64,000 bases of DNA from Cydia pomonella (lineage: Eukaryota > Arthropoda > Insecta > Lepidoptera > Tortricidae): contig NC_084729.1 of NCBI RefSeq assembly GCF_033807575.1, positions 8,680,001 through 8,744,000 on the forward strand, written 5' to 3'. The position numbers were made by a program, and so were the translations under genes. Below are positions 43,218 to 54,600 of the stretch, one piece after another. The notes below the pieces were generated by a model, which ran no database searches, was not told the DNA's origin, and saw only the letters and a program-made list of their open reading frames with translations. Position 1 is the stretch's first letter. Each line of letters opens with the position of its first letter.

Positions 43218-43445
43218 TGTACAGTCAGCATCAAAAGTAGCGGATCAAATAACGCTTCATAAGTATCTACCATTCTGTAACAGCTTAACAAAAAGTGATG
43301 TCTTTAATATAGAACAACTGAGACTGTAAAAGATATACTTTGGAACGTGAATTTTACAAATGTATCTATATTTGGAAAAGTTATCTGAGATGTCAGATAC
43401 TTTTGGCGCGTTGTTTCATCCGCTACTATTGATGCTGACTGTACA
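43218..43445. mobile_element. TIR element (TGTACAGTCAGCATC ends)
   Basis: 228 bp; ends TGTACAGTCAGCATC and GATGCTGACTGTACA are perfect inverts. Same family as the interrupted copy at 40376. Confidence 0.82.
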
Positions 43446-43616
43446 CAACCAGTAGTGAATCAAGAGAACTTGTTCTTTCACCGAAACTTAGTTACGAACA
43501 AGAAACCCTTCCGACCGTTTTCACAACTGCGGTTCGCAACCAGGTGCGACTAAAGATTTACTCTTTGTTCGTAATCTTCGTTATCAACTTGCTGACAGGC
43601 AGGCACATCAATTTTC

Positions 43617-43835
43617 ATGTAAAATGTAGCCAAGACGAGACCATAAGGCTCGCACTGTCAAAAAGATATCAGAGCTCTTGTAGAGCCAAGCTTCTAACTC
43701 TAAAAGACTGACTAAGGTGTAGAGTTTGTGAAGTTAGGGCTTGTAGAGTTAGAAGCTTAGCTCTACAAAAGATCTGATAACTTTTGACAGTGCGAACCTT
43801 ATGGTTTCGTCTTGGTAACCTTTTACATGAAAATG
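43617..43835. mobile_element. Foldback element
   Basis: Left CATGTAAAATGTAGCCAAGAC pairs with the inverted right end through about 90 bp (shared ACCATAAGG, GCACTGTCAAAA, AAGCTTCTAACTCTA). Confidence 0.75.
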
Positions 43836-44092
43836 TTTATGATGGGATTTCACTTCTTTTTGTAAGTTTATTATGACAATCTTCCGTTCCCCTAATTTAA
43901 AGGGTTGGGGGTGATTTACTATTAAAAATCCTGTAATACGTATCTAGAGGCATCTTATACAATCTCCTTTTGTTTACTGATTCCCCATACACACTTCAAC
44001 CCCTTTTTCCCCCTAACGTCCTTTTCCTCACCCTTTTCAACATTACGGGGTGATTTTGGGGTTTAAAACTATTCTAATAAAATAAGTATATG

Positions 44093-44212
44093 GGAAAAGA
44101 GAGCCCTCTTGAAGATGTGCACGCACACATACATAGCTAGTTTCGGATACAAATAAGAGATAGCGCTTCGAAATTAGTTTCCTTAAAATGCTTCAAGAGG
44201 GCTCTCTTTTCC
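44093..44212. repeat. 22-bp inverted repeat
   Basis: GGAAAAGAGAGCCCTCTTGA at the left and its complement at 44191-44212, about 76 bp apart. Confidence 0.78.
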
Positions 44213-44423
44213 TATAGGGAGCGTGCATGAACTGTACGAGGCAGCACAGGAGCCGTCAGATTTTTGGCGCGAAGTGTAAATGTGATGTTTATTGTTCCGA
44301 TGTAGCCCACAAGATGGCAGAACCTACTATGCACAAGAAAACGCGTGACGTGTAAATGTGCATGTTTATGGTTCCGATTCAGGCCACAAGATGACAGACC
44401 CTCCAACGCGCACGGTCCCTATA
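44213..44423. mobile_element. TATAGGGA-ended MITE
   Basis: Ends TATAGGGAGCGTGC and GCACGGTCCCTATA. A close copy in opposite orientation lies at 52592-52802; the interior holds two diverged CACAAGATGGCAGA units. Confidence 0.78.
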
Positions 44424-45460
44424 TACTTACGTTACTGTTTGGGCTTAGGTCTCGACCGAGAAACATGATAGGTAGGTACCATAAGAAAAAGAAATCTGGT
44501 ATGTATCTTTTGAAGCTACCCTACGATTTTTATCTCGGGCAAGAAAAAAAGAGTTGAGATACTGATACAGTTCGCAAACTTTTTTTAAGTTTGCAGCAGG
44601 CTTAAAACGCTTCACACATCTTTTTTAATTCAGAATCCAAAAGATGTTTACCGCGTTTAGGAATAAATTATCCTAAAAAAATAGCCTCTTAAGAGTAGTC
44701 TGCCTTCAATATTAGCTAATATTTTGGGATCCTAGGTAGAATGTCAGTTAGGACGACTGAGTTAAGTATGTGAAGCGTTTTAATCCAACCTCGCGACCTG
44801 TTACTTTTAGAAAAGAGAATTTGAAAAAAGAGTGAAAGTCACCACACTGCCTTAACGAAGAAAGCTGGAGATTTAGAAGATCCAGTCACGGACTAACGGT
44901 AATTGTGAAGAAGACAAAAGTTTTTGGTTGGGAAGGCCTTCATAGAGCTTCTTCTATTTTTTATTAGTTCCCGATTAGCTGGTTTCCTGTTTAATATCCG
45001 GCAAATCTGTAACTAATTATATTTGTGTACGAATACGTACTTTGCTTGGGAACAGAAACAAAAAAATTTGCTCGTTTTGCTCTACCGACCGTAAATGTGT
45101 ACAACCGTTAGCACTAGAAGCGACGACGGCAAAAATAATTTGAAATAGAGGTGTATTGTCAAAGAAAACTTTGTAGCCACAGTAAATTTACTGCCATCTT
45201 TCGACACATGACTAAAACTTTTAGAACAAATGCCGTTCTAAAAGTTATAATCATGTGTCGAAATATGGCTCTTTGATCCTTATTCTTTCACTAATACGTG
45301 TTAAATTTGTTAAACATCAAAACTTGGCGCCATCTAACCGGGCAACGGCTAAATGTTGTGGCACCATCGTTGGACACGATGCCGTCATACCTCTGGTCCT
45401 TGACCTTCATTTCACATTATCTTTGCTTTTAGGGTGTCTAGAAAAAAAAAGTTTACTTAT

Positions 45461-45643
45461 TTATATTATATCTTTATTTATGGTTAGTTTCTCGTTTATT
45501 TTCTGTTTCTGTTGCCGCTTGCGGCTCCGAGGCCAGCTCCGCCCGCCGTGTTTCGACTGAATGTGCAGGCGCAGCGATGACTTGGTCGTGACCGTGCTCC
45601 CGCAGATGCTGCACGAGAAGCAGCCGCGGACGCCCAGGTGTAC
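45461..45643 (-). CDS. Gene C exon 12 (finger 12 and stop)
   Basis: 60 codons plus TAA. VH completes finger 11, then CSIC...H-x4-H and a longer basic tail than B. Confidence 0.92.
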   Translation of the reverse strand, partial: VHLGVRGCFSCSICGSTVTTKSSLRLHIQSKHGGRSWPRSRKRQQKQKINEKLTINKDII

Positions 45644-48600
45644 CTGTACATAACAGTACATTATGATGCAAGTGTGCTAAGTTTTTTTTTTTATACTACG
45701 TCGGTGACAAACAAGCATACGGCCCGCCTGATGGTAAACAGTCTCCGTAGCCTATGTACGCCTGCAACTCCAGAGGAGATACATGCGCGTTGCCGACCCT
45801 AAACCCCCCCTCGTTGAGCTCTGGCAACCTTACTCACCGGCAGGAACACAACACTATGAGTAGGGTCTAGTGTTATTGGGCTTCTGTTTTCTGTAAGGTG
45901 GAGGTACTTCCCCAGTTGGGCTCTGCTCTAGATCTGGAATGACATCCACTGGCTGTGCCCTACCACACAAAGCGAGATGACATTCACAATGCCCATTCCT
46001 CTCTTTTGGACGTAGTTTAAGGACGTACCCGAGTCCAATTAGTCATTACGCACGAGCTGAAAAACCGAGTGACACTAAACCTGGACTGGATGTTGTTCGA
46101 GATCTCCCTCACGGGAGCTATGAGTGGCTGTGTCCGCCGTTAGGCTGCGACGGCTGTATCGAGTCGCTCCCCATCGATGTGAGGAGGTCATTCCACGTCA
46201 ATATGTGGACGTGTGTGCTGCTGGTGCAGGCCAGCTCTTCCGCGACCCCTAGCCTGGTGATTCCGTTCGAGCGGGGCCAGGTTTCGGGGTCGTGTGACAC
46301 TAAAACGTTGACACACCCAAGTACACCAGCGTATTGTCAGGTGCGATAGGTGGTGAGTACTAAAGTACTAACAGTGTTATGGTGACGGTCGAGGTTACCC
46401 TTCATACTAAACACGCGTGGGCAGTGCTTACACTGGTAAGGTTTCTCGCCCGTGTGAGCCGCATGAGGGGAGACTGGGAATACTAGATCCTATGGGAGAC
46501 TTGATAGGGGAGGATTAATAGTGATGATGGTACTCACTGTTTTATGGTGTCGGTCGAGGTTACCCTTCATGCTAAAGGCGTGTGGGCAGTGCTTACACTG
46601 GTACGGGCTCTCGCCCGTGTGAGGGGACACTGGGGATACTAGATCCTATGGGAGACTTGATCCTGGAGGAGACATGCTAGGGGAGGATTATTGTTGATGA
46701 TGGTACTCACTGTTTTATGGTGTCGGTCGAGGTTAGCCTTCATGCTAGATGCGCGTGGGCAGTGTTTACACTGGTAAGGTTTCTCGCCCGTGTGAGAGGT
46801 GTGAGGGGAGACTGGCAATACTTGATCCTGGGGGAAACATGCTGTAGGGGAAGATTATGATGATCATGGTACTCACTGTTTTATGGTGTCGTTTGAGGTT
46901 ACCCTTCATGGTGAAGGCCATGGGACACTCCTTACACTTGTAAGGTTTCTCGCCCGTGTGCGAGCGGATATGAATCTGCGCATACATAGAACATTGAGCA
47001 ATAAGGAAGGTACTGTAGCGGAGTGACGTTTGTGAACGCACTCCTTAAAATATGTTATCTATGACTGTCACTTTGACAGCTCTCTCGGACTCACCCCTTG
47101 CATATATGGACGGATATGCTGTATATCAATTTAATTATAATTAATATTAAGAAGCCACTTACAACTAAAATAAATACAACAAGAAGTGTATCAAGTGTTT
47201 TATTGAAGATACTACAGGTACAAACTGAAATAGATCTCATATACAAAAGAAACAGCGTGCAGGGCTAAAATCGAATCAGCGTCCTCTACATTCGCGGCAG
47301 ATGCCTAAATCGCTCTGCTACCCAGATCAGCCTTTTTTTTCTTTTTTTTTTTAGCCAACTTTTTTTTCTTTTTTCTTCGTATATAACATCTATTTTAGTT
47401 TATAGTTTATTTGTATTGTGCTATATTTTATTCGATTTTAATAATATTGATGAGGTTATTGTTTTGATGGAGATATGTTTTTATAAGGTAATTATTAATT
47501 ATTGTATTATATAACATTGCAATTTATGAAATCTGTAATTCTGTTTTTTGTAAATAATGTCAAACGATCTTGATTTTCCTGAGGATCAAATGTCTATATG
47601 GGAAAGATGAGAGTTAAAGTCTGACGCTCGCACTCGACGATTGAAACGCCTCTAACAAAATGATAAGGTGATGTGACGTCACATTATATAAGTCTGTCCT
47701 AAATGTATGGAAGATCAAGGAAATTGCCATTTTGACCCTGAAATATTGCGTTTATGTGTATAGTTGTCATACAATTTATTTTACAATAAAATGTAAGGAA
47801 TCGAATGGTACCATTTTCTTTTCTATTTTTGAAAGACAAAAAAAAATTTTTTTGAGACTTCGGAGTCTTGTATGTTTTTATAATCTCAATATCATTTTTT
47901 AAATCCCACTTTTTTATAATGGATGGCTCATTTTCTATCCATTTAACTAAATTTTGTTATAATATTCAACATGTGTCAAGTACCCAATTGACATTCCTAA
48001 ACGTATAAGTGTGTGTACTTTGTCTTAAATGTAATCGTTAAATACATAAAAAAAAACCCAGGAACAAATATCTGTGATGAACACACAAATAACTGCCCTT
48101 ACTAGGATTTGAACCCGGAACCATCGGCTTCATAGACAGGGTCACTACCCACTAGGCCAGACCGGTCTTCAAAAGACCGTGCGACTTGCAATCCGGCTCG
48201 TACCAATGAGTTTTTCGGAACTTATGTACGAAATATCATTTGATATTTACCAGTCGCTTTTCGGTGAAGGAAAACATCGTGAGGAAACCGGACTAATCCA
48301 AATAAGGCCTAGTTTACTTTCTGGGTTGGAGAGGTCAGATGGCAGTCGCTTTAGTGCCTACGCCAGTTCCTGGGATTAGTTTCCAAGCGGACCCTAGGCT
48401 CCCATGAGCCGTGGCAAAATGCCGAGAGAACGCGAGGAAGATGAATGAATTAATAAATTATGGTACTTACAATTAAACTTTCTTTTGAGAGGAAGTCCTT
48501 CGAGCAGTCATTGCAGGCAAATGGTTTTGGCGCCTGATGTTTGAGCTGATTATGTTGTTTCAGCATCGATGGGAACTGCCACAAAATTGCATTAATAGGT

Positions 48601-51600
48601 ATTTGTATTATTATTATTTTATTAATAACTATGACAGTAATATTTCATGTGGAAGCGCTAGTGGCAATCCGGAGATCGTGGGTTCAAGCCCCGGCTCGTA
48701 CCAATCTGCCTACTGAATACAAGTCTATTACAAATAGTAAAATCTTCAGTACGAGACTCAAACAGTATCTCTTGCAGAAATGTCATTACTCCATAGCAGA
48801 TTTTATATTGGATGGCTGACTATATTCCTTGTTTTGACATGTTTAATTTTTACTTATTAATTGTGTGTATATTTTGTGTTTGACTTGTGTATTGTATTGG
48901 ACTTGCAATGGAATGGTAATTTTAAAATCTTAAGACTATGTCTTTATTATAGTGAGTAAGGTGTACTGTACATATTCGACACAATGTATATTGTAATGAA
49001 TAATAATAATAAAAAATTAGTTTTTATGTACGAAGTATCCTTTGATATTTACCAGTTGCTTTTCGGTGAAAGAAAACATCGTGAGGCAACCGGACTAATC
49101 CCAATAAGGCCTAGTTTGCCCTCTAGGTTGGAAAGTCAGATGGTAGTCGCTTTCGTAAAAAACTAGTGCTTACGTCAATTCTTGGGATTACTTGTCAAGC
49201 GAACCCCAGGCTCCCATGAGCCGGGGCAAAAATGCGATAACGCGAGGAAGAAGTAATATGTCATGTAAAACACAGTGAACTCTTTTAACGCTATAGTTAA
49301 TTAATATTAACCATGTTGCTTATTATTTTAATATATTAATAAAATAACCATGACATTTAATATTTACCATCATTATTTTATTAATTTCATAAACGAAATT
49401 GACATTTTATATCTTATATTGCATAAACGTTGATAAAATATAACGTTATAAATATAGATCTCGTTGCCGTAAGTATTAAATACCTAGACTTAAGAAATAT
49501 TGAGTGCCCTTACAGGGTGTCATGTACCTACCATCTTCAAATTGTAACACCTAATGTATAATGAGCATGACTGCAATACAATAAAGAATAAAAATAGACT
49601 CCAAAAACATTTTATAAAATAACTAAATTAAAGGTGCTGCACGATTTTTACTGTAAATATTTTGTTCTAACTTTTGTTTGTTCATGTCTAAACTTGTCAA
49701 TGTACTATAAGTAAATAAAGTGCAGGACATTGATGTGCTCGTACCAAGTATTCATAAAATAAATAATAAGAATAAATAGAGGGTATTACTGCAATGTTCT
49801 GCCGCCAAAGCTACTAGCACCCATCGTAAACCATAGGGTAACTTATACATACTACCTATGCCTGAAACTATTTTTTGACAAGTATTCACAGATAAAAAAT
49901 ATGACATTGATGCATCAAGGCGGTTTTTTTACAAAGGGCCTACCGGAAAAGATCTAAATTTAGTTATCTGCCTGTTTGTGGCCCCCCTCGGTATCGCCTG
50001 CTAGACATGCTTGAGCGACACGTGAGCTGTGGGTTGTATATCTTATTAGACATTTGACTAATTGATTACCGGCATTTTGTCTCCGCACTGCTCACACATA
50101 GCCTCTTTCTTCACGAAGGGCCCCCGCTTGCGGTATCGTCTGTTAGAAACGCTTGCGCGACACGTGAGTTGTATAATTTATTAGAAATGGGACTAATTGA
50201 TTACCGGCGCTTTGTCTCCGCACTGCTCACACATAGCCTCTTCCTTCACGAAGGGCCCCCGCTTGCGGTATCGTCTGTTAGAAACGCTTGCGCGACACGT
50301 GAGTTGTATAATTTATTGGAAATAGGACTAATTGATTACCGGCGCTTTGTCTCCGCACTGCTCACACATAGCCTCTTTCTTCAAGAAGGGCCCCCGCTTG
50401 CGGTATCGTCTGCTAGAGATACTTGCGCAACACGTGGGTTGTAGGTTGTATAACTTATTAGAAATTTTACTAATTGATTACCGGCATTTTGTCTCCGCAC
50501 TGCTCACACATAACCTCGTTCTTTACGAAGGGCCCCCGCTTGCGGTATCGTCTGTTAGAAATGCTTGCTCGACACGTGAGTTGTATAACTTTTTAGAAAT
50601 AGAGCTAATTGATTACCGGCACTTTGTCTCCGCACTGCTCACACATAACCTCGTTCTTCACGAAGGGCCCCCGCTTGCGGTATCGTCTGTTAGAAACGCT
50701 TGCGCGACACGTGAGTTGTATAATTTATTAGAAATGGGACTAATTGATTACCGGCGCTTTGTCTCCGCACTGCTCACACATAGCCTCGTTCTTCACGAAG
50801 GGCCCCCGCTTGCGGTATCGTCTGTTAGAAACGCTTGCGCGACACATGAGTTGTATAATTTATTGGAAATAGGACTAATTGATTACCGGCGCTTTGTCTC
50901 CGCACTGCTCACACATAACCTCGTTCTTTACGAAGGGCCCCCGCTTGCGGAATCGTCTGCTAGAGATGCTTGCGCAACACGTGGGTTGTAGGTTGTATAA
51001 TTTATTAGAAATTTTACTAATTGATTAATGGCACTTTGTCTCCGCACTGCTCACACATAACCTCGTTCTTCACGAAGGGCCCCCGCTTGCGGTATCGTCT
51101 GCTAGAGATGCTTGCGCAACACGTGGGTTGTGGGTTGTATAATTTATTAGAAATGGGACATATTATTACCGGCACTTTGTCTCCGCACAGTTCGCACATA
51201 ACCTCGTTCTTCACGAAGGGCTCCCGCTGAAGGCGTGGTCGCGTCTCGATCTTCTTCTTCTGTTGGAGATGCGAACGCGACACGTGGGTCGTGTACGCTT
51301 CGGCGGTCGGGAAAGATATCGAGCACTGTTTACAAATAATTAAGGTTAGAATTCACCTGGGCCGCATATGGATTATTATTTAATATACACCCCAAAAGTA
51401 TGGGAACAAACCTATATGTATAATAAATAAAATATTTGTCAAAAACATTAAAAAATTTCTACTTTTTGTTCCTAGAAAGTGTAATACAAAGAAATTAGAG
51501 CGAGTAGAAATTTAACAAACAAAACTTCAACGAAATAATTGCCATATACAAAGTAAAAAATCGGCCAAGAGCATGTCGGGCCATGCTCAGTGTAGGGTTT

Positions 51601-54600
51601 CGTAGTTACCATTCTGTCAGAACAGGCCAAACGGGGCTGTTATTATCATGTACATCTAAGCAGAAGGGTACTATCTTTGCAGCGCTTTGTGCCGCTTTTC
51701 ACTAAGAAGAGAAGATTTCTTGTAATAACTGAAAAAACGGCTTGACGGATCATGTTCGCTATATATTGAAAGTGTTTGTAAAGCTTTTGTTCCACGATTT
51801 TTTTATCATGTTTTTTGGATCCGTGGTTCAAAAGTTAGAGGGGGCCATACTATTTTATTTTTCTGTAAAATATTATTATTAAATATTTATCATTCAAAAT
51901 CATTATTTAAAAGTCAATTTTACTAGCCAACATAAAAAATCAACTCAAGATTTGCATTTGATTACTTTACTACACATGTGGATAAAATGCAAATTCTCAT
52001 AAGTTTTTGAACAATCAAGAGAACCTTTACCAGCTGGTGTGGTGAAAAGAAATTAGAGTGAGTAGAAGTTATACAAAACTCCTACCTACTCGTTCTATCT
52101 CGCACTGACCTCATCACATCGAGTTGACACGGTCGGATGTGCGTCCCCCACATGCTTGTGTAGCGCCTCCTCGCTCGCACAGTTCTCGCCGCACTGCTCG
52201 CACGGCCGCAGGCCTTCATGCTCGCCGGCCGTGTCCGTATGTCTGTCCAGAGCGGCTAAGCTCACAAACATCGCTGAGCATACTTCGCACTTGATTCTCT
52301 GAAAAAAAAAAAGTGACAAACGCAAATAACAGACGCGTATTTTTTTTTAGCTGCCCAAACTCAACCTATTTTTTGTTTTTTTTGAAACGTAATAATATAC
52401 AGCATTACAGTCGAGACCAAAGCACTGTACAATTCAGATTATATAATAGGATTACATACTAGGAAAAACAGATCACAATCGACTTTCGTCCATCACCTCG
52501 CAATACCGCAGACACATCTGATACACAGCCGTCCATCGAAGGGAGAAATCTTCCTCCAAAGTACTAAAAAATTACTAAATCTTCTAACTCCTATAGGGAC
52601 CGTGCGTGTTGGAGGGTCTGCCATCTTGTGGCCTGAATCGGAACCATAAACATGCACATTTACACGTCACGCGTTTTCTTGTGCATAGTAGGTTCTGCCA
52701 TCTTGTGGGCTACATCGGAACAATAAACATCACATTTACGCCTCGCGCCAAAATCTGACGGCTCCTGTGCTGCCTCCTACAGTTCATGCACGCTCCCTAT
52801 AGAATGTGATGCTCAAGCACTTTGCTAGTTAATGGCTGGTTTGAGTATATGTTTGAGAGCAGGAAAAAAATAATGAACACTTATTTTAAACTCAAGTTTC
52901 AGTCAAATGATTAATGAAAAATGGCATCTCAGTAGACAAAAATGTAGAACAAAAGACATAAACGCGCGACTATTTAGTCCCGCCCCGCGCCCGTTTAGTC
53001 TTTTCTATAGGAGCGCGGCGGCACGTGATTGGTCAATTTTTTTACAGTTGACCACAGCGTATCGAAATGAATATTATAGTTGAATGAGATACATGAAAAG
53101 TACGCAATTAAAGTTTGGTATACAAATTTCAACCGTTACAGTGGACGAGTAGAAAAAAGATTATTAGTTAATTCAAATATCAAATATATCAAATATCAAA
53201 CATTTATTCAGCAAATAGGCCACAGGGGCACTTTTACATGTCCATTTTTACAAACAATAAATAAAAAAAAAAAACAGTTACAAATATCGAATCTATGAAA
53301 TAATAAATACTTTATTAGAGATGTATACTGTCTCTAAATGTCAAATTACACAAAAAAAACTATGATAAAAAAATAAAACCATAAAATACTAAAATTCTTT
53401 TGAGGCTTAATTAAAAATTGAGGCTTGGACACAACTTGGCTTGGCTTGGGCTTGGATACGCATGCACAATATTTAAGATTAAGATCCCTTGTAAACCGTA
53501 TTATGACAAATAAAATATTGATTGTCAAAAATTCAAAATTCAAAAATTTATTCTGCAAGTAGGCCTCAAGGGCTCTTTTACAAGTCAATACAACATTTAT
53601 AGTAACATCATATAGTGACATGAAAAATACATAACAACATTTATAAATACATCAGCCAATACCTGGGTAAACATTACATTATAATAATCTTAAAATAAAT
53701 AATTACTACAATACAATAGAGATGTATAGTCTCTATGGTTAAAAACACATTAAATCTGGAGATGTAAAAGGTCCCCAATGTCAGAGTACTAATACTAATA
53801 AAATTTGGAGGTGTAAAGTCTCTCCAAGTGTCAAAATAAAATTTATACTATTTATTTAAATAAACCGCGTCTGGACTGTTAAACTAAAAGTCTCATAAAC
53901 TAATGCTACAGAATACATAACTAGTATGTACCAAGTCAAATATACACACAATAATATATAAATAAATATATAAATGTATAATAATATATAAATGTACAGT
54001 ATGACAGAGACGTATAGTCTCCACGGTTAATACATTAAGTTTGGAGATGTATAAGGCCCCCACGGCCTGAGAGAAATAATAATACACAATAAAATACATT
54101 GATTAATTGATTGGAGTTAATTTATAAGGGGTTTGGACTTTACCTTGGTATGGGTTTTCCCTTTGTGCAACCGGAGCCCTTTTTGACCGACGAACACCTC
54201 GCCGCACTCGTCGCAGGCCACGTTCGCATTGGGGTGCATGCAACGCATGTGAGACAGGAAGGACGTACTCTTTCTAACAAAAAAAAGTTTTTGTTCAAAA
54301 ATTACATTTTCATACAAGCTTTCATCGCTGATTTTTTTCTTTCAACAAACTCATCGAGACAAATTTAACAAACCCAAACACAAGGTTGCGTTGTTTTATC
54401 TCAGAGTTCATATGGCCGCCTATATCTATCCTCAGATCAGCTCGATGGTACCATAATACACCGTGTTTTTTTTTTTATTTGCGTTAATTTCAAGGGTGCA
54501 TTCCTGAGCTTAAATTAAGTAACTTTCTCAAAGACTTATGTTAATTAGAATACTTAAGTAAGTATTCTAATTAACTCCATTTCGGAGATAATCAATATTT

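Larger units (their letters stand above)
41364..45460. other. Convergent spacer between genes B and C
   Basis: Centre of the inverted duplication. Contains a SINE, a GGTTCCGTAC repeat, and TIR elements at 42139-42604, 43218-43445, 43617-43835, 44093-44212 and 44213-44423, plus the CATCTTTCGACACATG repeat (45140-45400). 44430-45130 holds nothing recognised. Confidence 0.65.
45644..46876 (-). other. Gene C intron 11
   Basis: Three extra finger modules (46373-46795), an unidentified GC-rich stretch (about 46060-46310) and a full ACTACGTCGG repeat (45683-46013). Confidence 0.7.
46976..48470 (-). other. Gene C intron 10
   Basis: tRNA-like SINE head (about 47265-47345), A/T-rich stretch, partial SINE (48028-48173) and a CGGCTCGTACC repeat (48186-48445) ending 25 bp from exon 10. 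Confidence 0.62.
48576..51169 (-). other. Gene C intron 9
   Basis: Eight decayed exon 9 fragments in tandem (49935-51029), a jockey-like tail (48707-48819), a CGGCTCGTACC-type repeat (49012-49250) and a LINE 3' tail near 49500-49590. 49260-49490 and 49600-49930 have nothing recognised. Confidence 0.7.
52299..54143 (-). other. Gene C intron 7
   Basis: TATAGGGA MITE (52592-52802), then several copies of a repeat with AAATTTATTCTGCAAGTAGG-type ends and GAGATGTATAGTCTC motifs (53165-54070). Confidence 0.62.

Noticed and set aside
50332..50991. 219-aa plus-strand ORF with a 45-residue period
   Set aside because: Antisense read-through of the 135-bp exon 9 array; it stays open because the unit length is a multiple of three.
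49935..51170. CRISPR-like array
   Set aside because: Units are contiguous with no unique spacers, and the genome is clearly animal.
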